Below are positions 14,933 to 23,205 of a stretch of DNA of 64,000 bases, piece after piece. Position numbers and translations under genes: made by a program. Below the pieces are notes generated by a model. That model saw only the letters and a list, made by a program, of their open reading frames with translations. It was not told the DNA's origin and made no database searches. Position 1 is the first letter of the stretch; the number at the start of each line of letters is the position of its first letter. The DNA comes from Microvenator marinus (GTDB taxonomy: Bacteria > Myxococcota_A > Bradymonadia > Bradymonadales > Bradymonadaceae): NCBI RefSeq assembly GCF_007993755.1, contig NZ_CP042467.1, forward strand, positions 3,310,001 to 3,374,000, read 5' to 3'.

Positions 14933-17900
14933 ATGTCCATAAAGACCAAAGAGAAAGTGGGACCTTACCGAATCCTGAGGAGGTTGGGTGAAGGTGGTAT
15001 GGGTGTTGTGGATTTGGGCGAGGACCCGATCACGGGGCAACGCGTGGCGATCAAGCACGTGACGGTGGATGCCGGACCGATTCTCGACGGGCTTCGCCGA
15101 GAGGTTCGGCTTATTGCAGAGATAGACCACGCCCATGTTGTGCGGATCTTGGAGCACGAACTCTGGGATGAAAACCCCTGGTACGCCATGGAGTTTGTGG
15201 GCTCCGAATCGCTCAGGCACAGGCTGACTCGCGGTCCCGGAAAGGCGCTGACCGAATCCGATCCCACCCGCATCTTTGGGCATCTCTCCACGAATAACTC
15301 CGACGAGCTCGACACAGAGATGATCGTCGAAGAACTCCCCACGCTCCTGGTCCCCGAGACTGAAATCGTCGAGCTCCCGAGCACCAATGTGCCGCCGCCC
15401 GAGGTGTGGAGTCAGCGGCTGAAGGCCGTCACCGATATCTGCTCGGCGCTTAGTGAGCTTCACGCCCACGGCATTGTTCATCGCGATTTGAAACCCGAAA
15501 ACATCCTCTTCAGGCCCACGGGAGAGGCGGTGCTTGTGGATTTCGGGATCTCGATGCTTTCGTCGGGGTCGCTTGGTCGCGAGAAGCTCACGCGCTCCCT
15601 TCGAGCATCCGGAACCCCAGCTTATCTCTCACCAGAACAGGCGATGAGCCGCCCCGTGGACGCCCGATCAGACCTCTACTCTCTCGGCTGCATCATGTTC
15701 GAGATGGTCACTGGACGCGTGCCATTTGACGATCCGATCGTGCTCAAAGTCCTGCAGCACCACGCCTTTTCAGCACCACCTTCGGCGCGTGCGCTCAATC
15801 CGTCAGTGCCTGCTGCGCTCGATGAGTTGATCACTCAGCTCCTTCAGAAGAGCCCGCAAGACCGGCTTGGATACGCGATCGATGTGGACGATCGCCTCAG
15901 GAAAATCCTCAAGCTGCCGGCCCCGAACTACCCCGCGCCGCACTATATCTACACGCCCGCCTTTGTGGGTCGAGATGATGAGTACAACGAGTTGCTCGAG
16001 CGCATCCAACGCTTCGTCGATGGTCACCCACTCGGTATCAAGATCACAGGAGAAGGTGGAATCGGAAAAACACGGCTGGTTCACGAGGTGGTCCAGGCGC
16101 TTGGCCAAAGCGTGCACTTTCATTTCGGCAACGGCGACAAGAACGGCCAGATTTCGTTTGGCGCCCTGATCCCGATCTGGCGGACTCTGATGAGCGAGAA
16201 TCCGAACCGCGCGCTCGCCATCATGCACCGTCAGGTGGAATGGTGGGATTCGGTTGTCGACGGCACCAGGGTCGTGGGCTGGGAGGATCTGCAACGTGTG
16301 CGCGGAAACTTCGCTGAAGTGATTGACCGCGGCTCGCCCCAGATCTTCGTGCTCGACGATGCCCACGAGCTCGACCCATGGTCAGCAACCCTTGTGGAAT
16401 CGCTGATCACGGACCCGATCGCAGGTCTCGGAATTATTCTACTCGTTCGCGATACCGAAACTATTCGCGCCCCAATCGCTTGTGATGACGAAATCCACCT
16501 CGAGCGTCTCAGCCGCGCAAATATCAAGGAAATCATCGCATCCATGACCGGCGTCTCCACGATCGACGATATCTACGTGGACTTCGCGATGTCCCAATGT
16601 GATGGCAACCCGTTCTTCTTGGCTGAGATCGCAAGGGTAGCCATGCAGGAGAACGTGTTGCGGCGCGATGCGGCCGGAAGGTGGCACGTAGCCTCCGACC
16701 GACTTTTGACCTTTGGTGATAACCTCACAACGTCCAACCGAGTTGAAGCGCTCCTAGAGTCACAGCTGGCGCCGCTCTCGGCCGAGTTACTAGACGCCCT
16801 TCAATGGTGTGCGTGTATCGGCAGTGTCTTTGAACCATCGCTCTTGCGCGACCTCCTCGAGACTTTTGATCCCATCCAAGAACTCCTGGAAAAAAGCATC
16901 TTGACCTGGCACGATACGCGCCTGAGATTCAGACACCTCAAACTCGCGGACGCCACCTACAAGACCCTGAGCGACGAGGAAAAAGAGCGAAAGCACCGCG
17001 CTATCGGTGAGCTACTTGAGGCTCGCTCCAAACGCACAGACACCAGTCCATTCGCGCTAGCCCATCACCTCGAAATGGGTGGCCTCAAGGAGCGCGCAGC
17101 GCCCTACCATTATCTCGCGTGCATGCAAGCCATCCGAAGTGGCAGTAATATCGAATCCTACAACCATTTTTGCCGTTGGATCATATGCACCGAGGCCACG
17201 GACGAAGAGTTTTGGAACAAAGTTCTCGACTACTTGGGCCAACATTTCTCGGACCGAAGTCACTTTTTCGAACGCATCTCAGACGACCTCACGGCCAAGG
17301 CTGAGGCGTATGGAGACCCAAGTATTCTGGCAAAAGTTCTGTCGTACGCAACTCGCCATGAGGACGACCTAGAGAAACAAACAAAGCTATTGGTTCTCGC
17401 CTACGCCGCAGCTCTAGAATCTCAAGACCCCAGGGCTCACGCGTTTGTGCTGAGGGCGGAGCGCGCCGTAGCAAACACTGCGCGCGACATGGCGCATTGG
17501 GAAAACGCAGTCCTACAATTGATCGATTTCGCCAAGGCGCATGGCCTCGTTGAGGACCATGCAGAAGCCCTCATCGAGCTATCTCTCTACCGCAGCGAAC
17601 AAGGCAAGTTTCGCGAAGCACGAAGCCTGCTCGATGACCTCGACGACGAAACCCTTCGCAGATCACCAAGGTCCTACCGCGAGTACCTCTCGGCCTTTGC
17701 CGTGCTCGCTGGCGACATCGGAAATACCAAAGAGGCCATTGAGGCGTTCGAGAAGTTGGTCGCCGAGCTGCGCCGAGACGGAGACAACCGCGCCTTGTGC
17801 ACTACGCTCTGGAACCTGGCCAATCAATACCATCGCGCAGATCGAAACCAAGAGGCCCACGATAATCTACGCGAGGTCGAGACCATTACAGGGTTCTCAC

Positions 17901-18379
17901 CATTCTTCGACATCCGCGCCTATTGCGCGATGTTGCAGGCTCGCGTGGAGTTTATGCTCGGAAACCTCCAACGTGCGGACAACTACTATTTGAGGGCCGA
18001 ACAGGCTTTTGATCACCCAGCACTAGGCCCAAACCGGTACCGCTCCTTCTTGAATTTACAACGCGCAGAGTTCTTTCGGCGCACCGGAAAGCTCGATGAG
18101 GCTGTTGAGCGCTTGCCAGAGCTGACGCAAACCGACCCTTATCTGGATGCCATGGTCTGGGTTGAGCGCGGATTCCTGAATCTTGCACGCGGCCAGAGCG
18201 CGAACCGAGAGCTCAAGTCCAGCCGAGTCATCATTGATGCCCACGGATTTGGGCCCGATTCGGAGCCCGGACGCCGAATTCAAGCACTTCAGCGGGCGTC
18301 ACAATCTGGGGCGCGAGAACTCTGGTTCGGTGAGCGCGCAGACGAATTGCCAAAGTCGCTGACCTCGCGCGTACTCTAG
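14933..18379 (+). CDS. Ser/Thr protein kinase fused to AAA-type ATPase and TPR repeats
   Basis: The 1148-aa protein has three parts. Residues 12-310 are a Hanks-type kinase with GEGGMG loop, Lys41, HRDLKPEN at 183 and DFG at 203; an acidic insertion of about 60 residues (roughly 100-155) splits the region after the hinge. Residues 345-640 are a predicted AAA/STAND-like ATPase with Walker A GEGGIGKT (Lys379) and Walker B VLDDAH (Asp475/476). From about 680 to the end are helical TPR-like repeats. This build is typical of myxobacterial-type signalling kinases, in which the ATPase and TPR parts act as switch and protein-binding platform. No signal peptide or membrane segment is seen. Targets are unknown. 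It is transcribed away from the tRNA and has no strong ribosome binding site. Confidence 0.9.
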   Translation: MSIKTKEKVGPYRILRRLGEGGMGVVDLGEDPITGQRVAIKHVTVDAGPILDGLRREVRLIAEIDHAHVVRILEHELWDENPWYAMEFVGSESLRHRLTRGPGKALTESDPTRIFGHLSTNNSDELDTEMIVEELPTLLVPETEIVELPSTNVPPPEVWSQRLKAVTDICSALSELHAHGIVHRDLKPENILFRPTGEAVLVDFGISMLSSGSLGREKLTRSLRASGTPAYLSPEQAMSRPVDARSDLYSLGCIMFEMVTGRVPFDDPIVLKVLQHHAFSAPPSARALNPSVPAALDELITQLLQKSPQDRLGYAIDVDDRLRKILKLPAPNYPAPHYIYTPAFVGRDDEYNELLERIQRFVDGHPLGIKITGEGGIGKTRLVHEVVQALGQSVHFHFGNGDKNGQISFGALIPIWRTLMSENPNRALAIMHRQVEWWDSVVDGTRVVGWEDLQRVRGNFAEVIDRGSPQIFVLDDAHELDPWSATLVESLITDPIAGLGIILLVRDTETIRAPIACDDEIHLERLSRANIKEIIASMTGVSTIDDIYVDFAMSQCDGNPFFLAEIARVAMQENVLRRDAAGRWHVASDRLLTFGDNLTTSNRVEALLESQLAPLSAELLDALQWCACIGSVFEPSLLRDLLETFDPIQELLEKSILTWHDTRLRFRHLKLADATYKTLSDEEKERKHRAIGELLEARSKRTDTSPFALAHHLEMGGLKERAAPYHYLACMQAIRSGSNIESYNHFCRWIICTEATDEEFWNKVLDYLGQHFSDRSHFFERISDDLTAKAEAYGDPSILAKVLSYATRHEDDLEKQTKLLVLAYAAALESQDPRAHAFVLRAERAVANTARDMAHWENAVLQLIDFAKAHGLVEDHAEALIELSLYRSEQGKFREARSLLDDLDDETLRRSPRSYREYLSAFAVLAGDIGNTKEAIEAFEKLVAELRRDGDNRALCTTLWNLANQYHRADRNQEAHDNLREVETITGFSPFFDIRAYCAMLQARVEFMLGNLQRADNYYLRAEQAFDHPALGPNRYRSFLNLQRAEFFRRTGKLDEAVERLPELTQTDPYLDAMVWVERGFLNLARGQSANRELKSSRVIIDAHGFGPDSEPGRRIQALQRASQSGARELWFGERADELPKSLTSRVL

Positions 18380-18440
18380 TTGCGCAAGCACTGATGAATC
18401 AGTACCTTCAGGCTCCTTTGGAACTACCTTCAACGAGGCG

Positions 18441-20099
18441 ATGATGCGTGATGCACCGCTCTTTCGATTTAACCACGAGCGCTCCTTCCTGATCGAGGAG
18501 GTCACACGTCGAGTTTATAACGATGTGCTCTTGAACTCGCGGCGTCACCCTAAAGCCGCGCTCGAGTTCGTCCTCAACGAAATCGCATTCCAGGAAAGCG
18601 AGCGCCTGCGCTCAAACTCGGGTCCGGGCGACGAAATCCGCTCGCGTGGTTGGTGGCGCCAAATGGCCAGAAACCTGCGCGAGATGACCGAGGATGAAAA
18701 ACGAGACGTGCTCAAAGAGCTCGTTCACGTCTACACCGAAGACACCGCCGGAAAGTTCGACCCCAAGGTCTTCAAGTTCGCCAATAATGTGCTCCCTGTC
18801 GGCCTTAGCTTCCTCTTTAAGACTCAGGATCTGCGCCAGATCCCGGGCATCTCGGAGGTCGGAGAAGCGGTCAAACACCTGCGCGACCTCGAGGAACGCG
18901 TAGTCGTCGAGGGTAATGTCGAGCACCTCAGAAAGCTCGCCCGTCGAGGCACCCTCGTGGTGGTGCCGACCCACAGCTCGAACATGGACTCCATCGTCTT
19001 CGGTTGGGCCTTGGAAAATAGCGGCCTGCCGCCTGTGACCTACGGCGCCGGCAAGAACCTCTTTACCAACCCACTGACCAGCTTCTTTATGCACAACCTT
19101 GGCGCCTACAAGGTTGACCGGCGTATCCAGCACGACCTCTACAAGCACGTGCTCAAGGCCTATTCACAAGTTCTGCTCGAGCGCGGCTACCACAGCCTCT
19201 TCTTCCCCGGCGGGACACGATGCCGCTCAAATATCGTGGAAAAGAAGCTCAAGCTCGGGCTGCTCGGGACGAGCGTCACCGCTTACACCAAGAACCTACA
19301 AGCCGGTAAAGACCAGCGCATTTACGTCTGTCCGGCGACTATCAATTACAACCTCGTGCTCGAGGCGGAATCGCTGATCAAAGAGCATTTACGCCGTGAA
19401 GGGGGCGCTCAGTACCTCCTTGAGAACGACGAATTCAATCAGATCTCGACCGTGATTCGATTCGTTCTGAACACGGTCAAGATGAGCGCCACCACCGTGA
19501 TCCGCTTCGGCGAGCCGATGGATGTTTTCGGAAACGCCGTTGGGCTAGATGGTGAGAGCCTCGATGACCGCGGCCGCCTCATCGATCCGGCAGAATTTGT
19601 ACGCTCGGTGAAGACCGGTGAGATCGTCGAGGACGCCACTCGCGACCGCGAATACACGCGTTATACGGGCACCAAAATCGCCGATTCTTTCCAGCGAAAC
19701 ACCGTGCTCTTACCCGCATCAGTTGTGGGTCTCGCGCTCTTTGAACTTCTTCGTGCGAGGTTTCCAAAGCTCGACGTCTACCAGCTCGTGCGGATGAACT
19801 TTGAGGAAACCATTCCGTGGCACGAAATCCGCGCTGCTGTGGGTGAATTGGTCTCGGAGTTCAAAGTCTTGAGGGAGCGCGGCAAGGTCCACCTCTCGAG
19901 CAATCTCGACCTGCCGCTCGACGATATCGTAGACCAGGGAATCCTCAGCCTGACCATGTATCATATCCCGGCCGCCATCGATTATGTGCCCTCGGGAGTC
20001 CGGATCAACAAGGTGGAGCTCCTCCTCTTCTACGCCAATCGCGCCTCGTCGTTTGGGATCGATACCCAAGAACTCATCAAACGCGCAATCACAAGCTAA
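18441..20099 (+). CDS. PlsB-like glycerol-3-phosphate acyltransferase family protein
   Basis: The 552-aa protein has the acyltransferase HX4D box as HSSNMD (residues 178-183) and a GGTR-type block (FFPGGTRCRSN about 255), which bind the acyl donor and the phosphate of the glycerol backbone in PlsB/PlsC enzymes. Length and the long helical N-terminus are like PlsB rather than PlsC. It should acylate glycerol-3-phosphate or a related lipid acceptor at the inner membrane. GAGG precedes two consecutive ATGs (18441 and 18444); the second has better spacing. A GpsA-like protein follows 9 bp downstream, which ties both to phospholipid precursor supply. Confidence 0.85.
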   Translation: MMRDAPLFRFNHERSFLIEEVTRRVYNDVLLNSRRHPKAALEFVLNEIAFQESERLRSNSGPGDEIRSRGWWRQMARNLREMTEDEKRDVLKELVHVYTEDTAGKFDPKVFKFANNVLPVGLSFLFKTQDLRQIPGISEVGEAVKHLRDLEERVVVEGNVEHLRKLARRGTLVVVPTHSSNMDSIVFGWALENSGLPPVTYGAGKNLFTNPLTSFFMHNLGAYKVDRRIQHDLYKHVLKAYSQVLLERGYHSLFFPGGTRCRSNIVEKKLKLGLLGTSVTAYTKNLQAGKDQRIYVCPATINYNLVLEAESLIKEHLRREGGAQYLLENDEFNQISTVIRFVLNTVKMSATTVIRFGEPMDVFGNAVGLDGESLDDRGRLIDPAEFVRSVKTGEIVEDATRDREYTRYTGTKIADSFQRNTVLLPASVVGLALFELLRARFPKLDVYQLVRMNFEETIPWHEIRAAVGELVSEFKVLRERGKVHLSSNLDLPLDDIVDQGILSLTMYHIPAAIDYVPSGVRINKVELLLFYANRASSFGIDTQELIKRAITS

Positions 20100-20108
20100 G
20101 GAGTCGTT

Positions 20109-21056
20109 ATGCAAAGAGTTAGTCTCGTTGGCCACGGCGACCGTTTTGATGCGCTCGTGAGCCTCTTTCAGTACACCGACGTTGAGCTCCAGGTCTGGAA
20201 CCACGACAAGCGCAAGAAATCCGCGCTCCCCAAAGGCGTCAAGGTCGTGGAGCTCAATGAGCTTGCGAAAACACCGCTGATTTTCTTCTCGCTACCTATC
20301 GCGGAAGTGCGCGAAGTGGCCCGGCGGCTTGGTGATGTGGTGACAGGGCGTCACGCGATTGTCCACCTGAGCCGAAACTTAGAGCGCGACACCTTGAAGA
20401 CCGTCTCGCAAATCTTGAGGGAGGAAACGCCGACCCACCGATTCGGGTTTCTCACAGGCCCCATGCGCCTGAGCGACGTGGGGAACGGCCTGCCCGGTAG
20501 CGGCGTCTGCGCGAGCACCTTCCCGGAGATTCACGAGGTGGTAGAAAGTGCGCTCGTGAGCCAGATGTTCCGACTCTACAAGAGCGACGATATCGTCGGC
20601 GCTGAGCTCGCTGCTGCGTACTGCCGCGTGATCGCCATGGCGTGCGGGGTGGCAAGCGAGCTGCACCTCGGCCACAGCATAATGGCCACGCTTTTTTCAC
20701 GTGGGCTCGCGGAAATGGGGCGCTTTGTGGTCCACAAACACGGCCGTGAACGCACCACGTTTGGGCTCGCCGGTTCTGGAAACCTCTTCATGGATATCGG
20801 AGATTCGGGAAGTGACGACTTTCAGCTTGGGGCCGAAGTCATGCGGCTAAACTCCCTGGACCGAAAGAAGATCTCGAAGTCGTACGGCTCGCGCGGTGAT
20901 GACTTGCTCGAGCTCGTCGAATCCCTTGGCGCGCTGCGTGAAGATAAGAAACTTGCGCTCCACATCCTGGAAGTCTGCCATCTCATCGTTAGTGGCGAGA
21001 TGCTTCCGAGCGATGCGCTACTTCACTTGATGACCTTGCCTACGCTGGTCGACTAA
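20109..21056 (+). CDS. Divergent GpsA-like protein lacking key catalytic residue
   Basis: The 315-aa protein aligns with NAD(P)-dependent glycerol-3-phosphate dehydrogenase: a GPMRLSDVGNGLPGSG segment in place of the GP-x-x-A-x-E block, and a C-terminal domain with DIVGAELAAAYCRVIAMACG and SRGLAEMGR ... GLAGSGNL. In GpsA the segment reads A-L-K-N-V-I-A; the catalytic Lys is Cys172 here. The N-terminal dinucleotide motif GxGxxG is GHGDRF. It may bind nucleotide or substrate without the normal reaction, or use other residues. AAGGAG precedes the ATG. It sits between a PlsB-like gene and nadE in one unit. Confidence 0.75.
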   Translation: MQRVSLVGHGDRFDALVSLFQYTDVELQVWNHDKRKKSALPKGVKVVELNELAKTPLIFFSLPIAEVREVARRLGDVVTGRHAIVHLSRNLERDTLKTVSQILREETPTHRFGFLTGPMRLSDVGNGLPGSGVCASTFPEIHEVVESALVSQMFRLYKSDDIVGAELAAAYCRVIAMACGVASELHLGHSIMATLFSRGLAEMGRFVVHKHGRERTTFGLAGSGNLFMDIGDSGSDDFQLGAEVMRLNSLDRKKISKSYGSRGDDLLELVESLGALREDKKLALHILEVCHLIVSGEMLPSDALLHLMTLPTLVD

Positions 21057-21066
21057 AGAGGAACTT

Positions 21067-23094
21067 ATGAAATTGGTCAAAGTTGCTGCCGCGGTACTTA
21101 ATCAGACTCCTCTCGATTGGGCGCATAATACCAAGAATATTCGTGACGCCATCGAAGCCGCACGTAGCGAAGGCGTGAGCGTGCTCTGCCTACCCGAGCT
21201 CTGCATCACAGGGTACGGCTGCGAGGACGAGTTTCACTCACCCAACACCCACGAGCGCGCCTGGAAAGTGCTGGAGGAGCTCGCACCCGAGACCGCCGGC
21301 ATGGTGGTGAGTTTCGGGATGCCTGTCGTGGTCAACAACGGGCTCTACAACGCGGCATGCCTCGTTGCAGACGGCCGGATCTTGGGCTTCGTGGCCAAAC
21401 AATCCTTGGCCGGAGACGGCATCCACTACGAACCTCGATGGTTCAAAGCATGGCCACCCGACAGGCGCTCTTCGCTCCAGAGAAACGGCGTCGAATACCC
21501 AATCGGAGACCTATACTTTGACTGCGGTGGCATTCGGATAGGCTTTGAAATATGCGAGGATGCGTGGGTAGCACGCCGCCCAGGAAGCGACCTCTCGCAA
21601 AAGGGCGTGGACATCATCTTGAACCCGAGCGCGTCGCACTTCGCGTTCCAAAAGCTCGGCGTCCGACGGCGGTTCGTGATCGAGGGCTCGCGCGCGTTCG
21701 GCGTGACCTATGTGTACTCGAACCTTCTCGGTAACGATGCCGGCCGAATCATCTACGACGGCGGCGCCATGATCGCAGCTGCCGGAAAATTGCTCGCGAC
21801 CGGCCCGCGCCTCTCGTTCGACGATTTCCACATCACCACCTGCGTTGTGGACGTGGACCAAACACGCCTCGATCGCATCCGCACGGTGAGCTTCATCCCG
21901 ATGATCGACGAGGTCCGCCACGACTGCGTCGCGTGCGACTTCACGTTCCCGGTGCAACGGCCCGAGCCGATCTTCGACGAGTCCTCACCGTGGGAACAAA
22001 GCCCACAGCTCAAAGAAGAAGAGTTTTGCCGCGCCGTCTCGCTCGCGCTCTTCGACTATATGCGCAAAAGCCGTTCCCGAGGCTTTGTCGTCTCGCTCTC
22101 AGGCGGCGCCGACAGCTCCGCGGTGGCGGCACTTTGTGCGCTCATGGTCTGGCTCGGGGTCAAAGAGCTCGGACTCGATGGTTTTCGAGAAAAACTCCCG
22201 CACATGCCGGAGCTCAAGGATTGCCGGACCCCAGACGATATGGTCAAACGCCTCTTGACCTGCGCCTACCAGTCCACGCGAAATAGCGGCGACGTGACCA
22301 AGAACGCCGCAAAGCTCCTGGCTGAAGGGCTCAACGCCGAGTTCCACGAGTTGGACGTAGACGAATTCGTGCAGAATTACACCGGCATGATCTCCCGCGC
22401 CCTCGGCCGCGCCTTGACCTGGGAGACCGACGACCTCGCCCTCCAGAATATCCAAGCCCGCGTGCGAGGCCCCGGAATCTGGATGCTCGCCAACATGAAG
22501 TCCGCGCTATTGCTGGCCACGAGCAACCGCTCCGAAGCTGCCGTCGGGTACGCCACCATGGACGGAGATACCTGCGGCGGGCTCTCGCCGATCGGGGGAA
22601 TCGACAAGGCCTTCTTGAGGCGTTGGCTGCGGTGGCTCGAGACCATGGGGCCTATGGGTCATCACTCGATCCCCGCGCTCCAGTCGGTCACAGCACAGGT
22701 TCCGACCGCTGAGCTTCGCCCCAAAGGCGCCGAGCAAACTGACGAAGGCGATCTCATGCCTTACGAATTACTCGACCTCATCGAGAGGCTTGCGATCCGC
22801 GATAAGAAGTCACCGATTCAGATCTTCGAGATGATCCAGCCGGGCCACCCTGAATACACGCCGCGACAGCTCGGGATCTACATCGAGCGTTTCTTCCGAC
22901 TCTGGTGCCGAAACCAGTGGAAACGGGAGCGCTACGCCCCGAGCTTCCATGTGGACGACGAGAACCTCGATCCGAAGTCGTGGTGTCGATTCCCGATTTT
23001 GTCGGGGGGCTTCGAGTCCGAAATACGCGAGCTGCAGGGCTATATCGCGGTCCATTTCGAGGATGAAGAAACCACCGACATCAAACACGTGTAG
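21067..23094 (+). CDS. nadE: Glutamine-dependent NAD+ synthetase
   Basis: The 675-aa protein joins an N-terminal nitrilase-type glutaminase (catalytic triad Glu44, Lys111, Cys163 in ICEDAW) to a C-terminal ATP-pyrophosphatase synthetase with P-loop SGGADSS at 345. It makes NAD+ from nicotinic acid adenine dinucleotide, ATP and glutamine, with ammonia passed between domains. AGAGGAA precedes the ATG. Length fits the two-domain form. It is the last gene of a three-gene group with short gaps (9 and 10 bp); a 111-bp gap follows. Confidence 0.95.
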   Translation: MKLVKVAAAVLNQTPLDWAHNTKNIRDAIEAARSEGVSVLCLPELCITGYGCEDEFHSPNTHERAWKVLEELAPETAGMVVSFGMPVVVNNGLYNAACLVADGRILGFVAKQSLAGDGIHYEPRWFKAWPPDRRSSLQRNGVEYPIGDLYFDCGGIRIGFEICEDAWVARRPGSDLSQKGVDIILNPSASHFAFQKLGVRRRFVIEGSRAFGVTYVYSNLLGNDAGRIIYDGGAMIAAAGKLLATGPRLSFDDFHITTCVVDVDQTRLDRIRTVSFIPMIDEVRHDCVACDFTFPVQRPEPIFDESSPWEQSPQLKEEEFCRAVSLALFDYMRKSRSRGFVVSLSGGADSSAVAALCALMVWLGVKELGLDGFREKLPHMPELKDCRTPDDMVKRLLTCAYQSTRNSGDVTKNAAKLLAEGLNAEFHELDVDEFVQNYTGMISRALGRALTWETDDLALQNIQARVRGPGIWMLANMKSALLLATSNRSEAAVGYATMDGDTCGGLSPIGGIDKAFLRRWLRWLETMGPMGHHSIPALQSVTAQVPTAELRPKGAEQTDEGDLMPYELLDLIERLAIRDKKSPIQIFEMIQPGHPEYTPRQLGIYIERFFRLWCRNQWKRERYAPSFHVDDENLDPKSWCRFPILSGGFESEIRELQGYIAVHFEDEETTDIKHV

Positions 23095-23205
23095 CCTCAA
23101 CCGACCAGCTCATGGAATCTATTTTCCATACGCTTTGTTCCACCATTGCTTGACCATGACTCGCGGACGTGTACCTTGTTTGGCGATGTTTGAGCGGACA
23201 AAACG

